64,000 nt of DNA, taken from NCBI RefSeq assembly GCF_003339865.1, contig NZ_QPKV01000008.1, positions 156,913 through 220,912 on the forward strand, read 5' to 3'. Under the pieces are notes generated by a model, which was not told where the DNA came from, made no database searches, and saw nothing but the letters and a program-made list of their open reading frames with translations. A program made the translations under genes and the position numbers. Positions 51,876 through 60,484 of this stretch are shown one piece after another (positions within the stretch are counted from its first letter, which is position 1; each line of letters opens with the position of its first letter). The DNA comes from Pedobacter chinensis (GTDB lineage Bacteria; Bacteroidota; Bacteroidia; Sphingobacteriales; Sphingobacteriaceae).

Positions 51876-51918
51876 AAAAAAACATTCGGATATATGGGTT
51901 AGGCCATATATCCGAATG
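51876..51918 (-). terminator. Strong hairpin terminator
   Basis: Perfect 15-bp stem CATTCGGATATATGG / CCATATATCCGAATG with a 6-nt loop. On the minus strand it is followed by TTTTTTT, so it stops transcripts from the right, for example from the tRNA-Pro about 120 bp upstream. Confidence 0.8.
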
Positions 51919-52036
51919 CACCAGAGCATAAAACAGGAATTTTACCGGTCCATTTCACTGTAAAAAATATCAGATTCTGATCCAGATAACGATTCACGGT
52001 CTGATTTGAAAAATAAAGAACATGGTCTTCTTTTAG

Positions 52037-52110
52037 TCGGGATGAGAAGATTCGAACTTCCGACCTCCAGCACCCCATGCTGGCGCGATACCTGGCTACG
52101 CTACATCCCG
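52037..52110 (-). tRNA. tRNA-Pro (anticodon GGG)
   Basis: Minus strand. The acceptor stem is CGGGATG / CATCCCG with discriminator A. The D-arm is GTAGCGTAGCCAGGTATCGC, and the anticodon stem CCAGC / GCTGG carries the 7-nt loop ATGGGGT, giving anticodon GGG. The variable loop is GAGGT, and the T-arm is CGGAAGTTCGAATCTTCTC. CCA is not encoded. It reads proline codons CCC and CCU. It lies beside a cluster of gene remnants, fitting tRNA genes as insertion hot spots. Confidence 0.93.
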
Positions 52111-52374
52111 ATAAAGACCGAAGGTAATACAGCTTTGCTTAAAAAACAATTCCCATCGCATACATTTTTTTAACATTGCAAATCATTAACCCGAAATTGC
52201 TTAACACCTTACCCTTTTAACTCTGTTAATACCACATAATCAGGAGGAGTTCATCATGCCATATGGTCCAATTATCAGTTGTTATTAACCCCCATATATA
52301 ATGTTCGGTTCCCTTTCCCATCGTGAATAGGTTATAAAAGGAGAATCACGATTCCCCGGTAAGCTTCGCATAAA

Positions 52375-52674
52375 TTATTGAAGTTTCTGAGCTTCATAGT
52401 GCTCGAGGGAGTGACCGAGACTGAAAAGGAAGAGGAGTAACGCTCCTTCTACCCATGCGCCAAGTATCGCCGCCCCAACAGCTGCGATCAGCATCAAGAA
52501 ATCAATCTCAAAACCGCCCTTCAATATTATTTCTATGGCTTCTTTAGCAGTGAAGAAACCACCAAAAAAGTATGCAATCATGTAAAACAAAAGACTAACC
52601 AAGTCAGGTATTCCGTTCATAAAAGTAAGCCCAAAGCCTGCGCCGAGCGCAACTCCACAGATGCCCGAAAAGAT
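52375..52674 (-). pseudogene. Heavy-metal P-type ATPase fragment
   Basis: The translation IFSGICGVALGAGFGLTFMN, then AYFFGGFFTAKEAIEIILKG, DFLMLIAAVGAAILGAWVEG and LFLFSLGHSLEHY matches the first membrane helices of Zn/Cd/Pb-transporting P1B ATPases. It stops at EAQKLQ, before the actuator, CPC helix, DKTG phosphorylation site and nucleotide domain, so it cannot transport. The upstream metal-binding part is replaced by unrelated sequence. The truncated frame still has a Met at 52620, so a membrane peptide of 81 residues could be made. Confidence 0.8.
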
Positions 52675-52689
52675 CTTTTTCGACTTGCA

Positions 52690-52954
52690 ACTTCTTTAAT
52701 TGGATTTTTTTTGTTGTTTTTTCAACCATACCTAAGAAAGTAGTGATAGCTCTGATCAATTTAATAAGTTCTGACTTTATTGGGACTGACTGCTTTATCT
52801 TAATTATCCAATCCGCCAATTTCAAATTCATGTTTTGGATCTTTTCACCATTCCCGGAATCATGCACTTTTTTCACGAAAGAAAAGGGTGTGAAATAGTT
52901 CTGATTAAGTGAATTTTTAATCTCACAGATCTTCAAAGACTCGCAGATACCATT
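52690..52954 (-). pseudogene. Unidentified gene fragment in the mosaic
   Basis: In one open frame with the aldo/keto reductase piece, this segment encodes Lys/Ile-rich sequence (KICEIKNSLNQNYFTPFSFV, MNLKLADWIIKIKQSVPIKS, ELIKLIRAITTFLGMVEKTT) unrelated to any AKR. It ends where the P-type ATPase text begins. It reads like real coding sequence but I do not recognise the family. Confidence 0.4.
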
Positions 52955-53233
52955 TAATTGCGATGAGGTAACATCCTTTTGCTTTGCCAGTTCTTCCATT
53001 GCCTTTACCAGTTCGATATTCTTATAAAAATGCGTCTCCTGGAAACGGGGAATAGCCCGGCGGAAATCTTTTTCGGGCAGATCATCTATACTATGGATCT
53101 GGCCCGATAAGAATCCGTGACCCAGCGGCGAATAGGCAACGAAACCTATGCCAAGTTCAGTAAGCGTGTTCAGTACGCCGCATTCCTCCACCGTGCGCTC
53201 AAATAAAGAATATTTGCTTTGCGCTGCCGTGAC
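52955..53233 (-). pseudogene. Aldo/keto reductase internal fragment
   Basis: VTAAQSKYSLFERTVEE, ELGIGFVAYSPLGHGFLSGQ and FQETHFYKNIELVKAMEELA followed by AKQKDVTSSQL match the middle to late part of AKR barrels (the YSPLGRGFLTG strand). The N-terminal catalytic Asp/Tyr/Lys part is missing, and the C-terminal end is replaced by foreign sequence. The frame remains open across both junctions, so a 220-residue chimera could in theory be translated. Confidence 0.8.
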
Positions 53234-53609
53234 AATTAACAATTCCGAGAACGTTCTCTGCCACAACCCATGTCAGCCTGATCTCGCGAACTGCCCTAAG
53301 TATATCGGGCCAGAGGCGGCGGTCATCGTTCTCTGCCGAGCCGTTTCCCCGCCACGCTGTTATGGTTGTCGGGAATCCCCCAGCAAAGATATCGATCTTT
53401 TCCCTGTGTGGCCTAAAATCTGTTTTTTTGATGTCCTCACAACTCTTTGCTTTGGGGTAGTAATATGCTAATACCCGTTGGCAGAACGGATTTAACTCGC
53501 ATTGGAAAACATTTTTCCATCTCATCCATTCTGCCGTCAGATCAAAACCGTCTATACCACTGAACAGGCTGCCATGCCTTAATGACCTTTTCCCACTTTC
53601 CACGTCCAC
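53234..53609 (-). pseudogene. C5 DNA cytosine methyltransferase, N-terminal fragment with broken catalytic loop
   Basis: It begins with motif I (HGSLFSGIDGFDLTAEW), then VFQCELNPFCQRVLAYYYP, DIKKTDFRPHREKIDIFAGGFP, LWPDILRAVREIRLTWVVAENV (motif VI ENV) and breaks off at about GIVN. After GGFP the expected PCQPFS.AGKR text is replaced by TTITAWRGNGSAEN. The +1 frame still shows NSVAGKRLG, so about one base is lost before it and about two after it, restoring the frame but removing the catalytic Cys. It has no target-recognition domain. A GTG at 53609 with GGAGGA upstream could start it. Confidence 0.85.
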
Positions 53610-53941
53610 TTCCTCCGATCACTTCTTCGAGGTCAAAATTGACTATATGGAAATTACCCTTTTGGTACTTTCGTATTAGCTAATAGAAAAAATTTGCGAG
53701 GGCTTTTACAAACAGGCATAAAATATAGGGGCATGTATCACGGATAGGTTAAACTTTTTTAATAGTCATTATGTGGATTTTCTCTTTTTGCGGTAGAACA
53801 ACTTAAGCTTTCTTCGTCGGTAATCTTCACGTCAATAGCTCGCGAAATAAAAAATAATAAACCGCAACCAGATCGTCGATGTTTTTTGCCAGAACGACGA
53901 TTATTGGCTTTTAATGCCAAGCGGACTGATTATCTTTGCAA
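53610..53941. other. Gene-free stretch with histidine kinase promoter
   Basis: 332 bp. The minus strand near 53610-53680 translates to KGNFHIVNFDLEEVIGGSGR then GKWEKVIKAW, which looks coding but has no start and overlaps the methyltransferase start out of frame. At the right end TATCTTTG (53931-53938) fits TAnnTTTG, and TTGGC/GCCAA (53904-53908, 53916-53920) is an inverted repeat just upstream. Confidence 0.35.
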
Positions 53942-55006
53942 ATGTTTTTGAATTCCAGGGATAAACTGGCCAGAATCCTCATCCATCTATTGGTATGGTC
54001 GTTGATAACTTTTATTTTGTTTATCTATCCGCCGATGCTACATAGACAAATCAAACCTCCTGCAGATTTTCTCATCAAGCAGATTGTTCATATTTTATTG
54101 ATGTTCACCGCTTATTACACAAATGCTTATTATCTCATACCTAAGTTCTTGTTCAAAAGCAAGTTTGGCCAGTACGGCCTGAGCATCACCATGTTCGTTC
54201 TGCTTTCCAGCTTTTCATTAAAGCTGGTCGATAGTTGGCTTGGCATTGCAGAACAGATGGAAAATGCTTTTGGCAAGAAGATGTGGTCCAATCCCTTTAT
54301 CGATTTTTTCGGTCTGTTGACCACCTTGTTCGTGTTGGGCATAAGCACAAGCATTGCCATAATCGATAAGTGGGGCCAGGAAAAACGCAACCGGGAAGAT
54401 TATGAGAGCCAAAGAACGAAAAGCGAGCTCTCCTTTCTAAAAGCACAGATTCATCCGCATTTCTTCTTCAATACCCTTAATAGTATTTATGCACTGACTT
54501 ACACTGATGTGGAAGCATCGAGAAAGGTCTTATATAAGCTTTCCCGCATGATGCGCTACCTATTGTATGAAACCCAGCAGAACAAGGTCACCCTAGAGAA
54601 AGAACTGTCCTTCATCATAGATTATGTCAACATCATGAAGCTCCGGGTAAACAGCAATACCATTGTTATTTTTCCCACTCCCGAAAAAAACGATGATCTT
54701 TACATTGCACCAATGCTGCTGCTACCTTTTGTGGAAAATGCGTTCAAGCACGGGATTGATGATATTGAACCGGTGACCATCACGATCATTATCACGGTAA
54801 GCACGGAAAGCCTGACACTGACAACCAGAAATAAGATCATAGACAGGACAGGTGTCAGCAAAGATGATTACGCAGAAGCGGGGATTGGAATGGCCAATAC
54901 CAAAAGAAGGTTGGAGCTGCTTTATCCGCACAAGCATGTGCTCGGCACGAAAGTCGATCCATTAGAGAACGAGTACCACCTGAATCTCCAAATTAATTTG
55001 ACATGA
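53942..55006 (+). CDS. LytS/YehU-type sensor histidine kinase
   Basis: 354 residues from ATG 53942. Four membrane helices lie within about 1-145 (LIHLLVWSLITFILFIYPP, IVHILLMFTAYYTNAYYL, YGLSITMFVLLSSFSLKLV, FFGLLTTLFVLGISTSIAII). The His_kinase domain has LKAQIHPHFFFNTLNSIYAL with the phospho-acceptor His, and an ATPase part with MLLLPFVENAFKHGI (N box) and GIGMANTKRRLELLYP (G box). It senses an unknown signal through its membrane part and phosphorylates the co-encoded regulator (4-bp ATGA overlap). Confidence 0.92.
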   Translation: MFLNSRDKLARILIHLLVWSLITFILFIYPPMLHRQIKPPADFLIKQIVHILLMFTAYYTNAYYLIPKFLFKSKFGQYGLSITMFVLLSSFSLKLVDSWLGIAEQMENAFGKKMWSNPFIDFFGLLTTLFVLGISTSIAIIDKWGQEKRNREDYESQRTKSELSFLKAQIHPHFFFNTLNSIYALTYTDVEASRKVLYKLSRMMRYLLYETQQNKVTLEKELSFIIDYVNIMKLRVNSNTIVIFPTPEKNDDLYIAPMLLLPFVENAFKHGIDDIEPVTITIIITVSTESLTLTTRNKIIDRTGVSKDDYAEAGIGMANTKRRLELLYPHKHVLGTKVDPLENEYHLNLQINLT

Positions 55007-55734
55007 TACTGAATTGCGCAACCGTTGATGATGAGCCGCTTGCTTTAGGGCTATTGAATGCTTTTGTAGAGGTGACCCCATTTTTGAACCTTGTTCACAC
55101 TCATTCAAGTGCTCAGGAGGCTCTTACATTCTTTGCAACAGAACAGCTCCATTTGATTTTCCTTGATATTCAGATGCCAAAGCTAAACGGGATTGAAATT
55201 GCAAAAATGCTCCACCAGCTTCCGGAAGAAAACAGACCAAAGATTGTGTTTACAACCGCCTACAATCAATTTGCTTTTGAAAGTTATCAGGTGGAAGCGC
55301 TGGACTATTTGCTAAAGCCTTTTGAATATGATGATTTTTTGAGATCGGCCCGGAAAGCACTTACTTATTATCAGCAGTTGAATGCCATTCAGACACCAAG
55401 TCGTCCCCTTCAGGATGAGTGCCTGTTTGTCAGAGTAGACTATCAGTTGCTCAAGATCTCCTGGGATGACATCAGGTATATCGAAGGGCTGAAGGATTAT
55501 GTGAAGATTTATCTCAACAATTCTGAAAAGCCTGTTCTTACGTTGGCAACGCTAAAATCTTTGGATGAGAAATTGCCATCAGATCGCTTCATGCGTGTTC
55601 AGCGATCATTTATCGTGGCGTTTGACAAGATCAGTGCCATTACAAAGAACAGCGTATGGATCGGGGAAATTGAAATTACCATTGGAGAACAATACAAAGA
55701 CACTTTACAACAACTGATGAACAAGTGGCTTTAA
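55003..55734 (+). CDS. LytTR-family response regulator
   Basis: 243 residues. Receiver domain about 1-120: acidic pocket in VDDEP, phospho-acceptor Asp in LIFLDIQMPKLNG, Lys in DYLLKPFEYDDF. LytTR DNA-binding domain about 145-243: FVRVDYQLLKISWDDIRYIEGLKDYVKIYL and LPSDRFMRVQRSFIVAFDKISAI. It binds DNA as the output of the upstream kinase. No obvious target gene is adjacent; the downstream gene is convergent. Confidence 0.93.
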   Translation: MILNCATVDDEPLALGLLNAFVEVTPFLNLVHTHSSAQEALTFFATEQLHLIFLDIQMPKLNGIEIAKMLHQLPEENRPKIVFTTAYNQFAFESYQVEALDYLLKPFEYDDFLRSARKALTYYQQLNAIQTPSRPLQDECLFVRVDYQLLKISWDDIRYIEGLKDYVKIYLNNSEKPVLTLATLKSLDEKLPSDRFMRVQRSFIVAFDKISAITKNSVWIGEIEITIGEQYKDTLQQLMNKWL

Positions 55735-55829
55735 ACTGATCTTCAGATGGCTATGACTCACGCATGTAAATCTACAAAATCATTTTACACCAGCTGCACC
55801 ACGAACACACAATTTAGCGGTGATGATGC

Positions 55830-56132
55830 TCATCTAAAGCTACCCCCTTTCAACTTTTTCATGAAAGCACCAAATGCTGGTGCCAGTTCATCAAACAATG
55901 GATTGTTCCTGTTTTTGAGCATCACTTCACTAAACAATTTGAGCCCGAGTGCAAATTCTTTGACCTGGTCAGTGTTGCCAAAAAGATTTCTGGTTTGCTG
56001 CCGTTCTATAATGGCAAAAATGTCATCATGATTTTCAAATAAGATTTCCATCGGAGGAACATCCATGTTTTCGCCTTTGATGTTTTTCAGGTATTCGAGC
56101 GTAAGCTTATATTGATGTGCTTTCTTTTCCAT
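55830..56132 (-). CDS. DUF3861-family protein
   Basis: 100 residues, cytoplasmic. YKLTLEYLKNIKGENMD, PPMEILFENHDDIFAIIERQ and FALGLKLFSEVMLKNRNNPL followed by ELAPAFGAFMKKLK match the DUF3861 family over its full length. No function is known for the family. It is 12 bp downstream of the methyltransferase gene on the same strand, so the two are probably co-transcribed. Confidence 0.85.
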   Translation of the reverse strand: MEKKAHQYKLTLEYLKNIKGENMDVPPMEILFENHDDIFAIIERQQTRNLFGNTDQVKEFALGLKLFSEVMLKNRNNPLFDELAPAFGAFMKKLKGGSFR

Positions 56133-56144
56133 GATGCTTAAATG

Positions 56145-56768
56145 TTAAATAAAAGTGGCCGCCAATAAACGACCGTCGAACAAAAAACTTGTGATGTATT
56201 CATCCGGAGCGCTGGTGAGCAACTGATTGAACTCCCGAACTTCCTCTTTGTCCGCATTATCTGCCAGTATAATAGCTCCTCTTTTCAACTTAGGTTTCAG
56301 CATGTTGAAAACCGGCAGGTAGAGTTCCTTTGCACCGTCCAAAAACAACAAGTCAACTGGTCCTTCAATACTGCTTAAGGTTGAGATGGCATCACCGGGT
56401 AAAATGGTCACGAAGTTGTCAAGGCCGGCTTCCCGCAGGTTATGCCTTGCCCCTTCAACTTTGTTTTGTTCAAGATCGGACGTGATCACATGACCACCAT
56501 TGTTTCTGGCTGCAGCAGCAAGATAAATGGTAGAGATACCAAAGGAACAACCGAACTCAACGATATTCTTCGCGCCAGAAACGTTTGCAATAAAATACAG
56601 AAATTCACCCTCTGGTTTACCCACCGCCAGATAAGCGGTTTCCCATCTGTGCCCATAAACCTTCCCCACCGCCGCAGCTTTTTTCCGCTCTTCAAGGCGA
56701 AGCAGGTTATCTGCTTCTGCCTTTTCATGCAGGGTTCTTAATGTGTCTGAAATCAATCTGTCGTTCAT
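56145..56768 (-). CDS. Class I SAM-dependent O-methyltransferase-like protein
   Basis: 207 residues from ATG 56768 (ATG 56771 is adjacent; the frame is open 33 codons further with no support). N-terminal helix LISDTLRTLHEKAEADNLLRLEE, SAM-binding NIVEFGCSFGISTIYLAAAA, acidic VITSDLEQNK, and VDLLFLDGAKELYLPVFNML as in the caffeoyl-CoA O-methyltransferase group. The acceptor is unknown. It pairs with DUF3861 and is downstream of the AraC regulator gene with a 100-bp gap. Confidence 0.85.
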   Translation of the reverse strand: MNDRLISDTLRTLHEKAEADNLLRLEERKKAAAVGKVYGHRWETAYLAVGKPEGEFLYFIANVSGAKNIVEFGCSFGISTIYLAAAARNNGGHVITSDLEQNKVEGARHNLREAGLDNFVTILPGDAISTLSSIEGPVDLLFLDGAKELYLPVFNMLKPKLKRGAIILADNADKEEVREFNQLLTSAPDEYITSFLFDGRLLAATFI

Positions 56769-56872
56769 CATTTGAATATTTATATAGTTAAAACCTAGAG
56801 TTGTTGGAGATCGTTTCAAACTGAGACCACCCAAGGCAAAACAGCAGCCAGAACAAAAAAAATCTGACACAT

Positions 56873-57859
56873 TTAAATAAAAACCGGCTGATCATGCGAA
56901 CCTTTTGTTAAATCACATTGTTTCATAACCTGTTTTGGGGTTTTGCCATGATGTTTTTTGAATGTCTCGATGAAATGTGATACGCTCTTATAACCAATTT
57001 TTTCTGAAACCTCTGTCACCGACAGGGACTGATTTAACATCCGCTGTGCTTCCTTCATTCTTATCTTGGTCACAAAATTATGAATGGTGGTACCAAACCC
57101 CAATTTAAAATAAAGTTTCAATTTAAACTCATTTAACGACACGATTCTTGCCAACTGTTTTATAGTGGGAGGCTTGACAAACTCGGATGTCAAAAATGCT
57201 TTTGCAGCGAGCAATTTCTCCTTGATTTCAAAAGGAATCCCATCATCATTCATTTTTGATCCGGACTGTGCGTATAACTTAAAGAAAAACTCCTTCAACT
57301 TGAGCTCAAAAAAAGGTCGTTGATAAATGCCCTGATAACTGCTTTCACTCAAATCATTCAACAATACGTTAATGGAACCATCGAGACGAAACGTGTTGTT
57401 CTCTCTCTCAAGAAATGCCTTATGATCCCATCGCTCATTTTTTAATAGTTCCAAAATGTATGTACCGGAAAAAACAAGTGAAATACGTCGAAATTCACAT
57501 CCTGCAGGAAGTCTGGTTTCCACATCTCCCGGGGATTGGTAAGCTTTCGTGATCTCACCTGGAAGATGAAAGCCATTCCCTTGCCCGTTGTGACCGAAAT
57601 TCAAATCAGAAATGAGCGTAATTAAAAAATGATTGCCAGCGACAGAAAACACTATTTCGTTACCGTTAATGGAAGTGTAACGCTCATCAATGAAACAGAG
57701 CCCGGGCATGTAAATCAACTTGCAAGTGGCCTTAAAGTCGTTCCCGGTATTAACGTTAATCAACTTGGTTTCGATGTCTGCGTCCAAATTGAAACCCTCA
57801 TCCAAATCCAGTTTATAAAGCATGGTTTGGGTACTTCCGTCGCGAGCGCAAATCATCAT
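56873..57859 (-). CDS. AraC-family regulator (PchR/YbtA-like)
   Basis: 328 residues. The N-terminal ligand domain (about 1-215) is followed by two helix-turn-helix units (about 230-320): PPTIKQLARIVSLNEFKLKLYFKLGFG and LSVTEVSEKIGYKSVSHFIETFKKHHGKTPKQVM. The spacing and the NEFKLK...FG.T.....RM sequence fit the siderophore-regulator PchR group. It is divergent from a TonB receptor gene, which is the expected target. Direct repeats with 21-bp spacing in the shared intergenic region are candidate binding sites. The start may be 12 codons later at MLYKLDLDEGF. Confidence 0.9.
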   Translation of the reverse strand: MMICARDGSTQTMLYKLDLDEGFNLDADIETKLINVNTGNDFKATCKLIYMPGLCFIDERYTSINGNEIVFSVAGNHFLITLISDLNFGHNGQGNGFHLPGEITKAYQSPGDVETRLPAGCEFRRISLVFSGTYILELLKNERWDHKAFLERENNTFRLDGSINVLLNDLSESSYQGIYQRPFFELKLKEFFFKLYAQSGSKMNDDGIPFEIKEKLLAAKAFLTSEFVKPPTIKQLARIVSLNEFKLKLYFKLGFGTTIHNFVTKIRMKEAQRMLNQSLSVTEVSEKIGYKSVSHFIETFKKHHGKTPKQVMKQCDLTKGSHDQPVFI

Positions 57860-57896
57860 GGGATCATCTATTTATAATTAATCTAAATAATTACCG

Positions 57897-58039
57897 CAAA
57901 TGTATTGTTGCCCCATCGGCTGATAAAGGACTTCGTCGATACATTTCAAGACTTCGTCGATTATCTTCCAGGAATCCCATTTACGGCATTTTTAATCCCT
58001 ATTTCGATAACAATATCACTCTGCTCCGTTTTACATTTG
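57897..58039. promoter_or_regulatory. Divergent promoter region with AraC-type operator
   Basis: Identical -7 boxes TACATTTG face both ways: minus strand 57904-57897 for araC and plus strand 58032-58039 for the TonB receptor. Between them the 12-mer GACTTCGTCGAT occurs twice as a direct repeat (57929-57940 and 57950-57961), 21 bp start to start, or two helical turns, the arrangement of classical AraC sites. Confidence 0.6.
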
Positions 58040-58070
58040 CCACAATTTAAAACGAGTCTAAATAAACTTT

Positions 58071-60461
58071 ATGAAGTTTTTCTTTACTACGGTCATCATT
58101 TTCTGCCTTTGCCCTGCCATCACATTTGCACAAAAATCAGGCACTCTACAGGGCAGGGTTTCTGATGTCAACGGTAATCCATTGTCCGGCTTGACATTAC
58201 AGATCAGTAACACAAATCACAAAACACAATCAGACACAGGTGGTCGGTACAGGTTCGAGATACAAGCCGGAAAGTACCAGCTTATCTGTAGCGGCATAGG
58301 GTATGAAATATCAGTCAGGGAAATCGAAATCCATCCGGCACAAAGGATGACCCATGATTTCAGGATGAAAAGCTTGGATCAGGAACTTCAGACCGTACAG
58401 ATAAACGGCAAAACCGCAATCCAGGAAGTAAGGGAAACGCCTTTTAATGTGGTGGCGTTGGATGCCAGGGCTTCCTATAACACCACCCTGGACCTTGCCC
58501 ATTTACTCAATAAATCATCAGGCGTGAGGATCAGGGAAACTGGCGGCGTAGGCTCTGATGTGGCTATCTCCTTAAATGGATTTACCGGTCGGCATGTGAA
58601 AGTATTTATCGACGGTCTGCCGATGCAGGGATTTGGTTCGGCGTTCCAGCTCAACAACATCCCGGCCACCATGGCCGAACGCATAGAGGTCTATAAAGGA
58701 GTGGTTCCTATAGAATTCGGTGCTGATGCCTTAGGTGGTGTCATCAACATAGTGACCAACCAGAGTGCCAATACCTATGTGGATGCGTCCTATTCATATG
58801 GATCCTTTAACAGCCACCGAACGAACATCAATTTGAACCACACGACCAAAAGCGGATTGTCTGTTCAGCTCAGTGGGATCTATAATTTTTCAGACAACAA
58901 TTACCCTGTTTATGGCAGAATCTTCGATCTGGACAGAAATTTACTCCCCCTGGAGACCCAAAAGGTAAGGCGATTTAATGACAAATACGAAAATATCAGT
59001 TTCGTAGGTAAAATTGGATTTGTGGGCAAGGCGTGGGCCGACAGGTTCTTCATTGGGTTGACCGCAGGCAAGGTCGACAAGGGCATTCAGAATGCAAACA
59101 ATCTTTTTACCGTGTTTGGCGAACGTTCCAGCCATAGTAACATGCTTGCGCCCACCCTCTCATATGACAAAAGAAACCTTTTCACAAAAAGATTGAGCGT
59201 GCGCCTTAATGCCAACTATAACTATAATTCCAATACAAACATTGATACGGCATCGCGCATCTACAACTGGCTGGGGCAGTCGCGTCCAAATCGTGGACGG
59301 GGAGAAGCAGTCGGAACGAGCTCAATGACCGAGTTTTCGAACCGAAATGGTTCAGCTAATGCCAACGTGAGCTATAGCCTTGATGAAAAACACTCGTTAT
59401 CCATGAACGATGTATACACCCACTTTATAAGAATGCCGTCATCGTCCCTTACCGCCGAAGAACTTGACGAAACCGATCTGATGCGGCGTATGAACATTAA
59501 AAATGTACTGGGAATTTCGTATCGCTACCGTCATAGCAGGAACTGGAACGTTAATTTATTTGGAAAGCAATATCATACCAAAGCCATAGGGCCGGAGAAT
59601 ATTTCAACCAGTAACACAGGCACCAGCTATGTGGAGCGTACAGAAAGTTTCCCGGCATGGGGCTATGGTATGGCGACCACCTATTTTCTGAAGGACATGC
59701 AATTCAAATTTTCCGCTGAAAAAGCTGTGCGCCTGCCCACGGAACAGGAACTTTTTGGCGATGAGCTCTTTGAATTCGGCAACTTGTCGCTAAAGCCAGA
59801 AACATCCTACAATCTCAATTTAGGCTTTTTAATGAATAAGGCGCTTAGTGAAGATCATGCCCTATATCTGGATGTGAACACATATTACCGGCAAATTGAG
59901 GATTACATTATGCGGAACATCGAACAACGTTTCGGCACAGGGTTTAACACCAATCATGGCAGGGCCAGAAATATGGGTATTGATGGCGAACTGCGTTACT
60001 ATTACAAAGATAAGATCATGCTTGGCGCAACTGCAACCTATATGGATTTGCGCGACAAAGAAAAATTCCGTTCAGCTACCGGAACGGCCATCAGTTATAC
60101 CTATGATGGGAGGTTTCCCAATGTTCCTTATTGCTTTGGGAACATCGATGCCGCCTATTACCTACATAACCTTGGACACAAGGGAAACACCCTTAACCTC
60201 GGGTATGCCCTAAACTTCGTTGGCGAGTTTTTCCTGAAGCCCGAATCATTCGGCTCGTCCGAAAAGGCGACGCTTCCGCAACAGGTCTATCATGACCTGA
60301 TCGCCACCTACATTATGGAGAATGGCCGGTACAACATTACCCTTGAAGCTAAGGACTTTACCAACGTTCGTCTGTTCGACAATTTCGGCATGGAAAAGCC
60401 CGCTAGAGTATTTAACGTAAAGGTCAGGTATTTCTTTATGAACAGAGCTAACAAAAAATAA
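58071..60461 (+). CDS. TonB-dependent outer-membrane receptor (siderophore/metal type)
   Basis: 796 residues. The signal peptide ends ITFAQ. Carboxypeptidase-regulatory-like domain about 24-105 (LQGRVSDVNGNPLSGLTL), plug about 115-235 (TPFNVVALDARASYNTTLDLAHLLNKSSGVRIRE, VEFGADALGGVINIVTN variant), barrel to the end with a C-terminal strand VKVRYFF followed by MNRANKK. It resembles iron-complex receptors rather than SusC. It is controlled by the divergent AraC regulator by inference and is followed by DUF4374, which often accompanies such receptors. Confidence 0.92.
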   Translation: MKFFFTTVIIFCLCPAITFAQKSGTLQGRVSDVNGNPLSGLTLQISNTNHKTQSDTGGRYRFEIQAGKYQLICSGIGYEISVREIEIHPAQRMTHDFRMKSLDQELQTVQINGKTAIQEVRETPFNVVALDARASYNTTLDLAHLLNKSSGVRIRETGGVGSDVAISLNGFTGRHVKVFIDGLPMQGFGSAFQLNNIPATMAERIEVYKGVVPIEFGADALGGVINIVTNQSANTYVDASYSYGSFNSHRTNINLNHTTKSGLSVQLSGIYNFSDNNYPVYGRIFDLDRNLLPLETQKVRRFNDKYENISFVGKIGFVGKAWADRFFIGLTAGKVDKGIQNANNLFTVFGERSSHSNMLAPTLSYDKRNLFTKRLSVRLNANYNYNSNTNIDTASRIYNWLGQSRPNRGRGEAVGTSSMTEFSNRNGSANANVSYSLDEKHSLSMNDVYTHFIRMPSSSLTAEELDETDLMRRMNIKNVLGISYRYRHSRNWNVNLFGKQYHTKAIGPENISTSNTGTSYVERTESFPAWGYGMATTYFLKDMQFKFSAEKAVRLPTEQELFGDELFEFGNLSLKPETSYNLNLGFLMNKALSEDHALYLDVNTYYRQIEDYIMRNIEQRFGTGFNTNHGRARNMGIDGELRYYYKDKIMLGATATYMDLRDKEKFRSATGTAISYTYDGRFPNVPYCFGNIDAAYYLHNLGHKGNTLNLGYALNFVGEFFLKPESFGSSEKATLPQQVYHDLIATYIMENGRYNITLEAKDFTNVRLFDNFGMEKPARVFNVKVRYFFMNRANKK

Positions 60462-60484
60462 TCAACAATAATTATAAAAACATC

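Noticed and set aside
51714..51929. 71-codon minus-strand frame
   Set aside because: Begins upstream of a perfect 15-bp terminator stem and passes through it; antisense to the SDR remnant.
52604..53266. A novel 220-residue protein
   Set aside because: The frame is a chimera of an aldo/keto reductase piece, an unidentified piece and out-of-frame P-type ATPase DNA; best explained as fused remnants.
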